Assembly: GCF_000719115.1 (NCBI RefSeq)
Contig: NZ_JOEA01000030.1
Span: 95,581-159,580, forward strand
DNA: 64,000 nucleotides
Direction of reading: 5' to 3'
Source: Lentzea albidocapillata
Lineage (GTDB): Bacteria > Actinomycetota > Actinomycetes > Mycobacteriales > Pseudonocardiaceae
A model generated the notes under the pieces. The model searched no databases. It saw only the letters and a program-made list of their open reading frames with translations, and had not been told where the DNA came from. Each line of letters starts with the position of its first letter. Position 1 is the stretch's first letter. Shown here piece after piece: positions 16,378 through 26,220 of this stretch. The position numbers and the translations under genes were made by a program.

Positions 16378-16779
16378 CTAGAGCATGGGCGGCATCAGCC
16401 GATAGCTCTCGGCGTAGTACTCGTCGGTGCGCTTGCGGTAGCTCTCGTGGTCGTCCGGGTCGTACTCCGGCGCGTTCTTGATCTGCTCCTTCGTGCGGTC
16501 GACGTGGACCTTGCGTTCCTCGTGGTCCACGTGCCGCACGGTGCCGACCGGGAGCACGACCTTGCGGCCGAAGATCCACGGGCCGGTGTCGACCATCAGG
16601 CAGTCGTGCGGCACCTTGGCGTTGTCCTGGTCGATCTTGCCGATACCGCCGTCGGTGGCCTCGACCTCGTAGCCGATCAGGCCGGTGTCGGGACGATTCG
16701 CGAGGTCCTGCTCGCGGTCCGGCTCACCGGTCCACGACGGATCGCGCCACACCCAGGGAACGAACGGGACGGGTTGCAT
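16378..16779 (-). CDS. PRC-barrel domain protein
   Basis: A 133-residue soluble protein. The central segment TGLIGYEVEATDGGIGKIDQ followed by WIFGRKVVLPVGTVRHVD is characteristic of PRC-barrel proteins (strand-rich fold seen in RimM and photosynthetic reaction centre H subunit). The C-terminus (KNAPEYDPDDHESYRKRTDEYY) is charged and aromatic, typical of the stress-type PRC proteins of actinomycetes. GGAGG precedes the ATG. Function is unknown; such proteins often appear in stress regulons. Confidence 0.8.
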   Translation of the reverse strand: MQPVPFVPWVWRDPSWTGEPDREQDLANRPDTGLIGYEVEATDGGIGKIDQDNAKVPHDCLMVDTGPWIFGRKVVLPVGTVRHVDHEERKVHVDRTKEQIKNAPEYDPDDHESYRKRTDEYYAESYRLMPPML

Positions 16780-16813
16780 GTCGGCCTCCTTCGGTCCGCC
16801 ATGGGGTACCCCG

Positions 16814-17347
16814 TTACGCCCGGTCGAGGAACTTCTTCATCATGCCGATCTGCGCGGTGCGGGACTTGTCGATCCGGTCCGCGAGGTCCTTCACCTCCGG
16901 GTCGGCACCACTGCCGGTCTCCCACCGCGCCATCTGCACGGCGTCGTCCTGGTGGGCGATCATGACGTTGAGCAGGCGCTGGTCGAACTCCGCGCCGCGC
17001 AACGCGGTCAGCCTCGCGACCTCCTCGGGATCGGACTGCCGCATGCCGCCGTGACCCGTGTGCGAGTCCGGCGGTGCCGTCAGCGGTTCACCCCACGACG
17101 TCAGCCAGCCCTTCATCGTCTCGGCCTCGGTCGCCTGCGTCTGCGCGATCGCGGCCGCCAGCATGCGCAGTTCCTCGTTCTGCGCCCGGTCCCGCGCGAG
17201 GGCGACCATCTCCACTCCCTGCTGGTGATGGGGCAGCATCATCTGCAGGAACATCACGTCCAGCGGATCGCCGCGCAACACGGCGTCCGGCTGCGTGGCC
17301 GCGCAGCCGGACACCACGAAGGCGAGCGCCAGCAAGAAGAACCGCAT
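16814..17347 (-). CDS. DUF305 lipoprotein
   Basis: A 177-residue exported lipoprotein. The lipobox VVSGC ends the signal peptide. Two DUF305 repeats are visible: MMLPHHQQGVEMVALA and MIAHQDDAVQMAR, with paired His/Asp positions (PHHQQ and AHQDD) that suggest metal binding, plus a Met-rich tail (IGMMKKFL). DUF305 proteins are commonly linked to copper handling. The ATG overlaps the stop of the LPMO gene (TGATG), so the two are made together; since LPMOs need copper, a role in copper supply at the cell surface is a reasonable guess. Confidence 0.8.
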   Translation of the reverse strand: MRFFLLALAFVVSGCAATQPDAVLRGDPLDVMFLQMMLPHHQQGVEMVALARDRAQNEELRMLAAAIAQTQATEAETMKGWLTSWGEPLTAPPDSHTGHGGMRQSDPEEVARLTALRGAEFDQRLLNVMIAHQDDAVQMARWETGSGADPEVKDLADRIDKSRTAQIGMMKKFLDRA

Positions 17348-18204
17348 CAGAGGCGTCGCCACAGGGCGGGCGTGGCCGGCGGTTCCCAGCCGGAGATGGC
17401 GGTGTGCGCGAGCTGGCACTCGTAGTTCACACCGTTGTAGGTGACGCGGTTGCCGACCGAGTAGGTCGTGCCCGCGGCCCACGTCCCGCCCACCGGCGGC
17501 TGGGTCGTGGTGGTCGTGGTCACCGGCGGCCGGGTCGTCGTCGTGGTGGTCGTCGGCGGGTTGGTGGTGCCGCCGCCGAAGTCGACGTCCGAGCACGTGT
17601 AGAACGCCTCGTTGCTGCCGACCACGCGCTGCCAGATCGAGTAGATGATGTGACGGCCCGAGCGGTTCGGGATGTTCAGCGTCCAGTTCGTGAACGTGCT
17701 GGGGTTCTGGCCGTTGAACGTCTGGATGTGCACGAGGTCCGACCAGCGCAGCGGCTGCGTCGGGTGCCAGCCGTCCCTGGTGATGTAGAACTCGAAGTTG
17801 CTGTTCGAGTGGGGTGCCGACGCGTGGTAGGTCACGGTCAGCGGACCGGGCGAGACCCGCTTGGCGGGCCAGTCGGCGCGTTGCAGGTCGAGACCGCGGT
17901 ACTTGTCGCGGCCCGCGCTGCAGAGCTTGCCGTCCGGGATGAGCTGGCGGTGGCGCCCGCCGGCCTCGAGCAGCGAGACCTCGTTCCAGTCGTAGTAAGC
18001 CTGCGTGCCACCGGCGGCCACGGCCGCCTTGCACGCGTCGGACTTCGGGGTCTCCGGACCCTCGTTCTTGCACGTGTAGACCCGGCTGGCCGGATCGGAC
18101 ATCGTGCCGTGGGCGATCGCGGGCGTCGTGGGGACGATGAACGCGACGACGACCGCGGTGGTGGCGGACAGGCTTGCTAGGGCAAGCCGGGTACGTGTCT
18201 TCAC
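17347..18204 (-). CDS. Secreted AA10 lytic polysaccharide monooxygenase with CBM5/12
   Basis: A copper enzyme that oxidatively cleaves chitin (or cellulose). I chose the GTG at 18204 because GGAGG lies just upstream and a signal peptide follows, ending TPAIA; the mature protein then begins with His, the first ligand of the copper histidine brace (HGTMSDPASR). The second His is in SAPHSNSNFEFY. The AA10 domain spans about residues 32-215, followed by a Thr/Pro linker and a C-terminal CBM5/12 chitin-binding module (AAGTTYSVGNRVTYNG..YECQLAH). It is co-transcribed with a DUF305 lipoprotein. Confidence 0.92.
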   Translation of the reverse strand: MKTRTRLALASLSATTAVVVAFIVPTTPAIAHGTMSDPASRVYTCKNEGPETPKSDACKAAVAAGGTQAYYDWNEVSLLEAGGRHRQLIPDGKLCSAGRDKYRGLDLQRADWPAKRVSPGPLTVTYHASAPHSNSNFEFYITRDGWHPTQPLRWSDLVHIQTFNGQNPSTFTNWTLNIPNRSGRHIIYSIWQRVVGSNEAFYTCSDVDFGGGTTNPPTTTTTTTRPPVTTTTTTQPPVGGTWAAGTTYSVGNRVTYNGVNYECQLAHTAISGWEPPATPALWRRL

Positions 18205-18297
18205 AACGCCTCCTGGCAGGCGGAGGTGGCGAACACCTCCGCGAGGGAGGTGGTTCGCGTGACGGGTCGGCGGCCCTGGTTCACGAGTGTAAACAAT

Positions 18298-18322
18298 TGG
18301 TTGAACCAGTTGCTTGGACCAA
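18298..18322. promoter_or_regulatory. Paired TGGTTGAACCA / TTGGACCAA palindromes upstream of the LPMO gene
   Basis: TGGTTGAACCA (18298-18308) and TTGGACCAA (18314-18322) are two short palindromes about 95-120 bp upstream of the LPMO start. Both resemble DasR-type half sites (TGGTC/GACCA), but the spacing is not consensus. They could tie the LPMO to the chitin regulon. Confidence 0.35.
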
Positions 18323-18416
18323 TCGGACGAATCGACCTTCGTGCCGGGAGAACAGCGATGAGTTCGGAGCGCGGCGCTGGTCCACCCCTCCAAGACGATT
18401 CGGGAGGGTGGACCGC

Positions 18417-18761
18417 GTGGATCTGCACAGCGTGATGTGTGTGAGCGACCTGGCGAGGTCGCTGGAGTGGTACGGGGTGTTCTTCGGCCGCGAGGCGGAC
18501 GAGGTCATCGGCGAAGAGCACCTGTGGCAGGTGGGGGAGAACGCGTACATCGTGCTCGACGCCCGTGCCGTGCGGTCGTCCCGCGTGGGCGGCTCGATGG
18601 TCACGTTCGGGGTGGCGCTGAGCGAGTTCGACGAGGCACTGGAACGGCTCGGCGCTCACGGGGTCCGGCACGAGCCCGTCGAGACGTACTCCAACGGGGT
18701 GCGGCACGTCGAGGCGCTGGATCCGGACGGCAACAGCCTGTCGCTGGCGGCGCTGCCGTAG
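18417..18761 (+). CDS. VOC-family (glyoxalase-like) protein
   Basis: A 114-residue vicinal-oxygen-chelate protein. The start chosen is the GTG at 18417, 9 bases after GGGAGG; the reading frame continues further upstream without similarity. The VOC signature is seen in MCVSDLARSLEWYGVFFG and the C-terminal VEALDPDGNSLSLAAL, where the Glu is a usual metal ligand. Relatives act as lyases, dioxygenases or resistance proteins; no function can be read from the context. Confidence 0.7.
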   Translation: MDLHSVMCVSDLARSLEWYGVFFGREADEVIGEEHLWQVGENAYIVLDARAVRSSRVGGSMVTFGVALSEFDEALERLGAHGVRHEPVETYSNGVRHVEALDPDGNSLSLAALP

Positions 18762-18762
18762 G

Positions 18763-19227
18763 TCAGTTCTTGCTGTCGCGGAAGATGATCCAGCGCATCA
18801 CGCTGTACATGAACGCGGCCTCGCACGCGCCGGCGACGATCCGGGACAGGTGGTACTGCAGGCCGATCTCGGTCAGCGCGCTGCCGACGCCGAGGATGAA
18901 CGCCAGGTAGTTGATCGCGATCGCGACGGCGTACAGGCCCGCCTGCGGTCCGACTGGCGCGTGCGAGCGGAAGTTCAGTGCCCGGTTGAGCACGAAGCTC
19001 AGGCCGAACGCGAGCACGTAGGCGATCGTGAACGCGAGCGGCACCGGCAGGCCGAGACCACTGCGGAACGCGGTGAGCAGCAGCAGGTCGATGCCGAACG
19101 TGAACCCGTTGATCAGGGCGAACCCGAGGAGGCTCGGCGCCACGACGCGGGACAGGCCGAACGGCAGCCACCTCACCACGACTTCCATCAGGTCGTGGAA
19201 CCTCGTGCCGAGGGCTTTGTCGTTCAT
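18763..19227 (-). CDS. GtrA-like membrane protein
   Basis: A four-helix membrane protein of about 154 residues. Hydrophobic helices run through LLGFALINGFTFGIDLLLL, FTIAYVLAFGLSFVLNRALNF, LYAVAIAINYLAFILGVG and ACEAAFMYSVMRWIIF; the SFVLNRALNFRSH segment is a GtrA-family hallmark. GtrA relatives help move lipid-linked sugars for cell-envelope glycosylation. The start is uncertain: I used the ATG at 19227, while in-frame starts exist at 19248 and 19317. It lies between the VOC gene and the AraC regulator. Confidence 0.75.
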   Translation of the reverse strand: MNDKALGTRFHDLMEVVVRWLPFGLSRVVAPSLLGFALINGFTFGIDLLLLTAFRSGLGLPVPLAFTIAYVLAFGLSFVLNRALNFRSHAPVGPQAGLYAVAIAINYLAFILGVGSALTEIGLQYHLSRIVAGACEAAFMYSVMRWIIFRDSKN

Positions 19228-19323
19228 CGTGGGTGTCCCGCCGGTCATGGTCACGACAGTGCCACGGCGCAGAGGGACGAATCCGGCGAAACGCCTGATG
19301 ATCGACAGGCCGTCCACAGGAGT

Positions 19324-20244
19324 TCAGCGGGCGTTCAGGTGGTTGAACCGCCGCCAGCGCGTGGGGCTCATCCCGTGCAGCTTGCCGAACGTCCGCGCGA
19401 AGTAGCCCGCGTCGGAGAAGCCCACCTGCCGCCCGATGTCGCCGACCGGCAGGTCCGTGACGGCCAGCAGTCGCCGCGCCTGGACCATCCGGCGCTCGGT
19501 GATCCACTCCTGCACCGTGCGGCCGGTCCGCCTGCGCACCGTCGAGGTCAGGTGGCCGGGGGAGATGCTGACCGCGGCGGCGACCTCGCGCAGCGACAAC
19601 GGCTCCGGGTAGCGCCGTTCGATCACGTCGAACACCTCGGCCAGCAGTGGTTCGGCGTTCTCGCGCAGGTCGCCGACGACGTCCGCGGCGAGCCTCGAGA
19701 CCGCGACCAGCAGCAGCGTCAGATGCGCCGACACGGCCTCTCGGTAGCCGTCGCGGCGGTGCCGCAGTTCGTCGTGCAGCGCCTTGATGCGAGCGGTCCA
19801 CTCGGCGCGCTGGTCCTGGGGGACCTTGAGTCGCAACGCACCGGTCGCGCCGCCGTGGACGAACGGGAACAGCAACGGGTGCGTGCGCCACGCCAGGTGT
19901 GCGCCGGGAGCATCGGGGCCGAGCGCGTCGGCGGTGAAGAAGACGCTCCAGCCGTGGGCGCCGAGGAGGTCGTCGCTGCGGGCCTGGCCCATCACGTCGC
20001 CGGGCGCGATGACGAACAGGTCGCCGGCCTCCACCTGCCTGACCTGCCGGCCGTGGCGGACCACGCCGCCCGCGGCGGAGAAGTAGGCGATGCCGGGGAA
20101 GTCGTGCGAGTGGGCCTCGTGCGCGCCGTCGAAGTCCGCGCCGTGCCCGAGTGGAACCACCGCCACGGACAGCTCACCGGGAACCGGCTGCCAGGCGTAC
20201 TGCGCGGGCTCGGCGCCCTTCAGGGGTGTTCGCTGGGTTCGCAC
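19324..20244 (-). CDS. AraC-family regulator with cupin sensor domain
   Basis: About 306 residues. The N-terminal half is an AraC-type cupin arm (HEAHSHDFPGIAYFSAAGG, ... EAGDLFVIAPGDVMG). The C-terminal pair of helix-turn-helices reads LSLREVAAAVSISPGHLTSTVRRRTG and LPVGDIGRQVGFSDAGYFARTFGKLHGMSPTRWRR in short segments typical of the family. It is divergent from a methyltransferase gene with a palindrome between them, so it may control that gene. The start is uncertain: GTG at 20244 was used, and a TTG at 20250 is also possible. Confidence 0.8.
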   Translation of the reverse strand: MRTQRTPLKGAEPAQYAWQPVPGELSVAVVPLGHGADFDGAHEAHSHDFPGIAYFSAAGGVVRHGRQVRQVEAGDLFVIAPGDVMGQARSDDLLGAHGWSVFFTADALGPDAPGAHLAWRTHPLLFPFVHGGATGALRLKVPQDQRAEWTARIKALHDELRHRRDGYREAVSAHLTLLLVAVSRLAADVVGDLRENAEPLLAEVFDVIERRYPEPLSLREVAAAVSISPGHLTSTVRRRTGRTVQEWITERRMVQARRLLAVTDLPVGDIGRQVGFSDAGYFARTFGKLHGMSPTRWRRFNHLNAR

Positions 20245-20291
20245 CGTCAAATCATCCCATTCAAACCGTGGATCGGCACAGAAATACTGCC

Positions 20292-20305
20292 CTGACAGCA
20301 GTCAG
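20292..20305. promoter_or_regulatory. Palindrome between araC-type and methyltransferase genes
   Basis: CTGAC-AGCA-GTCAG is a perfect 5+5 inverted repeat located 10 bp before the methyltransferase ATG. It runs into a -10-like CAGAAT (20303-20308) six bases before that ATG, so a protein bound here would block or recruit polymerase. Confidence 0.4.
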
Positions 20306-20314
20306 AATCGAAGC

Positions 20315-20941
20315 ATGACCGAAGTATCGTCCCAGGAGCGGGACTACCTGCCGGGAATGGGCAAGCACTACCTCCTGCCCCTCTACGAAGTGGTGCACCT
20401 GGTGTCCGGGCTCGCCGGTGTGCACGACGAGATGGTCGCGGCGGCCGGGCTGCGCAGCGGGCAGCGCGTGCTGGACGTCGGCTGCGGCACCGGAAACCTG
20501 TTGCGGACCACCGGAAAGCGCCATCGGGACGTCGAACTGTTCGGCGTGGACCCCGATCTGAAGATGCTCGCGCGGGCGGAGCGCAAACTGCGTCGTGCGG
20601 GGCTGCGCGCGAGGCTGGACAAGGGGTTCGCGCAGGAGCTGGCGTTCCCGGACGCCTCGTTCGACGCCGTCTTCTCCAGCCTGATGCTGCACCACCTCGA
20701 CACCGCGTCGAAGGACGAGATGCTCGCCGAGGTCCGGCGCGTGCTGCGGCCCGGCGGCGTGCTGGTGCTCGCCGACGCCGTGTTCCACGACCACGGGCCG
20801 ACGAAGGACCACCTGCGCGACAACGTCGGCGACGCCGTGCCGAAGCGGATCGCGGAGGCCGGGTTCACCACCGAGCCGACCAGGAGGCGGAAGCTGCGGA
20901 TGTTCGGCGCGGTCGGAATCGAGGTCGCGAGAGTCCACTAG
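20315..20941 (+). CDS. Class I SAM-dependent methyltransferase
   Basis: A 208-residue methyltransferase. Motif I is VLDVGCGTGNLL, the acidic residue ending beta2 is in FGVDPDLKML, and the following motifs are SFDAVFSSLMLHHL and EVRRVLRPGGVLVLAD, all standard UbiE/type 11 elements. The frame is open further upstream, but similarity starts at this ATG. It is divergent from an AraC regulator. The substrate is unknown; the compact size and lack of extra domain suit a small molecule. Confidence 0.8.
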   Translation: MTEVSSQERDYLPGMGKHYLLPLYEVVHLVSGLAGVHDEMVAAAGLRSGQRVLDVGCGTGNLLRTTGKRHRDVELFGVDPDLKMLARAERKLRRAGLRARLDKGFAQELAFPDASFDAVFSSLMLHHLDTASKDEMLAEVRRVLRPGGVLVLADAVFHDHGPTKDHLRDNVGDAVPKRIAEAGFTTEPTRRRKLRMFGAVGIEVARVH

Positions 20942-21031
20942 GGACAGATCCATTGTCGACCGATTGACTGCGCACGATGTTTCTTTGCTGCCAACAGTTC
21001 CAGTAGATTACGAACTTGCCGGTCGCCGTGG

Positions 21032-21049
21032 TGGGAGCGTGTTCTCCCA
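21032..21049. promoter_or_regulatory. Interrupted palindrome TGGGAG-N6-CTCCCA upstream of the kinase gene
   Basis: Perfect 6-bp arms (21032-21037, 21044-21049) flank CGTGTT, right before a -10-like TAGGCT (21052-21057). It looks like an operator overlapping the promoter. It shares outer bases with the CebR palindrome but has a different core length. Confidence 0.35.
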
Positions 21050-21051
21050 TC

Positions 21052-21057
21052 TAGGCT
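21052..21057 (+). promoter_or_regulatory. -10 element (TAGGCT) of a leaderless start
   Basis: TAGGCT is followed by seven bases and then the GTG start of the kinase gene, with no ribosome binding site. Confidence 0.4.
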
Positions 21058-21064
21058 GCGCGCC

Positions 21065-23028
<1,964 letters not shown>

Positions 23029-23032
<4 letters not shown>

Positions 23033-23496
23033 ACGCCTTCCAGCTCGAAGACGTCGATGCCGTGGCGTTCCAGCGTGTCCGCGAACGCCTCGATGACGTT
23101 GTCGAGGATCCACTCGCAGCGGGCCCGCATGACCGCGCCGTCCGGCGTCCTGAACGCGGGAATGGTCGCGGTGAGACGGGCGGCCGTCGGCCACTCGTTG
23201 TCGTACTGCCACAGCTCCGCGGCCGGGGTCAGGAAGATCCCGGCCTCCTTGAACACGCCGGGGTGGGTCGCGCTCGGGGTCCTGGCGGCCAGCACGAGCC
23301 AGCCGGACGCGATCCGCACCTTCTGGCCACCGACCGTGTCGTGCAGCGTGTGCTCTGCGGGGATCTGGTGGTTCGTCAGCAGGACCACGACCTTGCGCGC
23401 CCACTCGGAGATGGTCGCGGACCTCGCGGCCCACATCTCGGCGGCTTCTTCGTCGTCGAGCTTGCGTTGCTTCATGAACGTCACGAGATCATCCAT
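23029..23496 (-). CDS. Conserved hypothetical protein (155 aa)
   Basis: I do not recognise this family. It begins at an ATG (MDDLVTFMKQRKLDDEEAAEMW), has a middle part with a strand-rich pattern (HTLHDTVGGQKVRIASGWLVLAARTPS) and ends with a helical acidic tail (ILDNVIEAFADTLERHGIDVFEL). It has no signal peptide or membrane helix. The stop overlaps that of the WD40 kinase gene by four bases, tail to tail. Confidence 0.55.
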
Positions 23497-23581
23497 GATC
23501 GGTGAATATAGGACACCCGCCGTCGTCGGATCGGCGTGGCTGCGCGGGCGGGGTCCGTCCCGATCAGACAAACTGCACGCC

Positions 23582-25279
23582 ATGCAGGAATGGGCCTTGC
23601 TCGCCGTCGCGGCCGTGCTGATCATCGTGGTGGTGTCGTACGTCGCGCCCAAACTGGGCGTGGCGGCACCCGTGCTGCTCGTGCTCGTCGGCATGGGCTG
23701 CAGTCAGCTGCCGGGAGCGCCGCACCTGTTCGTCGAACCGGAGTGGATCCTGGTGGTCGTGCTGCCGCCGATCCTGTATTCGGCGGCCGTGAACGTGCCG
23801 GTGGTCGACTTCAGACGCAACTTCGCGACCATCGGCGCGTTGTCGGTGCTGCTCGTGGTGGTGTCGGCGTTCGGCACCGGCCTGCTGATCTGGTGGCTGC
23901 TGCCTGAGATCGGGTTCGCCGCCGCACTCGCGCTGGGCGCGGTGATCAGCCCGCCGGACGCGGTCGCCGCCACGTCGATCGGCAAGAAGCTCGGCCTGCC
24001 GCCCCGCCTTGTCACGATCCTCGAAGGCGAAGGGCTGGTCAACGACGCGACCGCGCTCGTGCTGCTGCGCACGGCCATCGTCGCGATCACCGCCAGCGTG
24101 TCGTTCGGCAGTGCGCTGGGTGACTTCGCCTATGCCGTGTCGGTGGGCGTCGCGGTCGGTGCCGCCGTCGGCATCGTGTCGGTGTGGGCGCGGGCGCGGA
24201 TCCAGGGCCAGCCGGTGCTCACCACCGCGATCTCCTACGTGGTGCCGTTCCTGGCGTTCATCCCGGCCGAGGAGGTGCACGCGTCCGGCGTGATCGCCGT
24301 CGTGGTGGCCGGGCTGATCACCGGCCACCAGAGCGCGCGCAGGTTCACCGCGCACGACCGCATCTCCGAACGAACGAACTGGCGCACGATCCAGCTGTTG
24401 CTGGAGAACGGCGTCTTCCTGCTGATGGGCTTCGAGCTCACGTCGGTCATCGGTGCCGTGGCGGACGACCAGATGGCGCGGACGCTCGTGCTCGGCGCGC
24501 TGGCCACGGTGGCGCTGGTCGTGCTGCGCGTGGCGTTCACGATCCCGGTGATCGCCCTGCTGCGCAGCCAGCAACGCCGCGCGGACGCGTTCACCGGTAA
24601 GCTGGAGTCCTTTGTGGATCGCTTCACCGCGCGAGGTCCCACGCCCGGTGAGGAGAAGCGGTACGACCGCGGCATCCGCATGCTGCAACGCAAGCAGGCC
24701 GACGTGGCGTTCTACGCGAGCGAAGGCCTCAGCTGGCGCGGTGGCGCGGTGCTCGCCTGGTCGGGTATGCGCGGCGTGGTGACGGTGGCGGCCGCGCAGA
24801 CGCTGCCCGAGGACCTGCCGTACCGTTCCGAGCTGATCCTGATCGCCTTCACCGTCGCGATCCTCACGCTCGTCGTGCAGGGCGGCTCGTTGCCGCTGGT
24901 GATCAGGTGGCTGGGCATCCGCGGCAACGACCAGGACCACGAACGCCGCGAGTACGCGCGGCTGGCGGGTGAGCTGGTGACGGCGAGCCGGACGTTGCTG
25001 GAGAGCTCGACGCTGTGCCGCGAGAACGGGGAGCCGTTCGACGAGCACCTGCTGGAACAGACGCTCGAGCGGATCATCGCGATGAGCGAGGGCATCGAGA
25101 AGAAGCTCACCGAGCAGGACCCGGACATGTCGATGCACCAACGCTTCGAGCTGCAGCGGATGATGGCGGACGCGCAGCAGAACGCCCTGCTGGACGCGCG
25201 CGCCAGTGGCACCTACGCCTCGCACACCCTGGAGAAGGCGCAGAACTTCGTCGACAGCCAGAGCACCCGGTTCATGTGA
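23582..25279 (+). CDS. Na+/H+ antiporter (CPA1/NhaP family)
   Basis: A 565-residue membrane antiporter with about 12 helices. The ion-binding region LGAVISPPDAVAATSIG and the following EGLVNDATALVL are the CPA1 signature, with the paired acidic residues in SPPDAV and VNDATA. A cytoplasmic C-terminal tail of about 120 residues (after LVIRWLG) is helical and charged. It exports Na+ (or K+) in exchange for protons. The ATG at 23582 is used; the frame is open upstream but hydrophobic sequence starts here. It ends back-to-back with dasR. Confidence 0.88.
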   Translation: MQEWALLAVAAVLIIVVVSYVAPKLGVAAPVLLVLVGMGCSQLPGAPHLFVEPEWILVVVLPPILYSAAVNVPVVDFRRNFATIGALSVLLVVVSAFGTGLLIWWLLPEIGFAAALALGAVISPPDAVAATSIGKKLGLPPRLVTILEGEGLVNDATALVLLRTAIVAITASVSFGSALGDFAYAVSVGVAVGAAVGIVSVWARARIQGQPVLTTAISYVVPFLAFIPAEEVHASGVIAVVVAGLITGHQSARRFTAHDRISERTNWRTIQLLLENGVFLLMGFELTSVIGAVADDQMARTLVLGALATVALVVLRVAFTIPVIALLRSQQRRADAFTGKLESFVDRFTARGPTPGEEKRYDRGIRMLQRKQADVAFYASEGLSWRGGAVLAWSGMRGVVTVAAAQTLPEDLPYRSELILIAFTVAILTLVVQGGSLPLVIRWLGIRGNDQDHERREYARLAGELVTASRTLLESSTLCRENGEPFDEHLLEQTLERIIAMSEGIEKKLTEQDPDMSMHQRFELQRMMADAQQNALLDARASGTYASHTLEKAQNFVDSQSTRFM

Positions 25280-26041
25280 TCAGAACGGATTGCCGCTGAC
25301 CCGTGCCTGCACGTCCACGGTGTTGCGCGGCGAGGCCCCGAGCGTCAGCCGCGAGACGATCCGGTACCGGTCGCCGCGGTAGATCGAATGCACGTACTCG
25401 ACCTGCCGCCCCTCGGCGTCCGTGGTCAGCCGCTCGAACAGCAAAGCCGGTGCCAGCACGGGAACGCCGAGCAGCGAGGCCTCGGAGTCGTTCACCACGG
25501 TGGGCTCGATCGACTGCACGGCCTCGGAAACGTGGACGCCGTGCTCGCGCAGCCGTTCGTAGAAGTCGCCGGACTCCATGTCGTGCAACGTCAACGAGGG
25601 CGCGACCTGAGCGGGCACGTGCAGGTACTCCAACGCCATCGGCTCGCCGTCGACCAGCCGCAGGCGGGCGATGTAGTGGATGTCGGCGGCGGGGGAGAGG
25701 TGCAGGCGGCGGCCCACCCTGGCGCCTGCCGGGATGCGGGCGTGTTCGAGCACGCGGGACGACCACGTGCCGCCGGCCTGGGGCAGGGACATGGATCCCG
25801 TGTCGGAGACCATCTCCTGGGTGATCTTGGCGCGCGCCACGAAGGTGCCCCGGCCGTGCTGGCGGACGAGCAGGCCGGTGTTGACCAGTTCCTCGACGGC
25901 CGAGCGGATGGTGGGGCGGGAGACCGAGAGCTGCTGGCACAGCACGCGTTCGGCGGGGATCGGGGCGCCCGCCGGATGGGTCTCGATGAGCTCGAGCAGG
26001 TAGTCGCGGACGCGCTCGCGCTTCAGGATCGCTTCGGCCAT
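25280..26041 (-). CDS. dasR: GntR/HutC-family regulator, DasR-like
   Basis: A 253-residue regulator of N-acetylglucosamine use. I chose the ATG at 26041 because GGAGGGG precedes it. The winged helix (about 15-80) reads PIPAERVLCQQLSVSRPTIRSAVEELVNTGLLVRQHGRGTFVA in segments, and the UTRA effector domain follows (VDGEPMALEYLHVP, YVHSIYRGDRYRIVSRL). The last segment closely matches Streptomyces DasR as I remember it. It is divergent from dasABCD, as in Streptomyces, with DasR-type palindromes between. Glucosamine-6-phosphate is the known effector of this family. Confidence 0.8.
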   Translation of the reverse strand: MAEAILKRERVRDYLLELIETHPAGAPIPAERVLCQQLSVSRPTIRSAVEELVNTGLLVRQHGRGTFVARAKITQEMVSDTGSMSLPQAGGTWSSRVLEHARIPAGARVGRRLHLSPAADIHYIARLRLVDGEPMALEYLHVPAQVAPSLTLHDMESGDFYERLREHGVHVSEAVQSIEPTVVNDSEASLLGVPVLAPALLFERLTTDAEGRQVEYVHSIYRGDRYRIVSRLTLGASPRNTVDVQARVSGNPF

Positions 26042-26073
26042 GCCCCTCCGCTCGGTCGGCGGCCAGTATGGCA

Positions 26074-26084
26074 TACCACTGGTA
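26074..26084. promoter_or_regulatory. TACCACTGGTA palindrome upstream of dasR
   Basis: A 5+1+5 inverted repeat 33 bp before the dasR start, resembling a half-consensus DasR site; a possible autoregulatory operator. Confidence 0.35.
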
Positions 26085-26105
26085 AGTAACCGGTCTGGTG
26101 AAGAT

Positions 26106-26119
26106 CGAGAGCGCTCCCA
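26106..26119. promoter_or_regulatory. CebR-like operator upstream of dasA
   Basis: CGAGAGCGCTCCCA matches 12 of 14 bases of the CebR palindrome TGGGAGCGCTCCCA. The inner GAGAGCGCTCCC is shared exactly with the box at 4656, so the two loci may answer to one LacI-type repressor. Confidence 0.55.
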
Positions 26120-26146
26120 CGCGTCCAACCAGGGTATTGACCTGAG

Positions 26147-26164
26147 AAGTGGTCTATGCCACTT
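26147..26164. promoter_or_regulatory. DasR responsive element (dre)
   Basis: AAGTGG-TCTATG-CCACTT has perfect 6-bp arms, and the core AGTGGTCTATGCCACT differs in only two bases from the dre consensus (AGTGGTCTAGACCACT). It lies 57 bp upstream of dasA. Confidence 0.7.
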
Positions 26165-26185
26165 TCTATCCACTCCCATCGGACC

Positions 26186-26199
26186 TGACCAATTGGTCA
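26186..26199. promoter_or_regulatory. Second palindrome TGACCAATTGGTCA before dasA
   Basis: A perfect 14-bp palindrome with TGGTCA/TGACCA half sites in outward order, 21 bp before the dasA GTG and near the likely transcription start. It may be a weak DasR site. Confidence 0.45.
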
Positions 26200-26220
26200 C
26201 ATCTCAGCGAGAGGTGAGTC

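Noticed and set aside
21032..21049. TGGGAG-N6-CTCCCA as a CebR box
   Set aside because: Outer bases agree, but the core is longer (18 bp rather than 14), so spacing is wrong for CebR.
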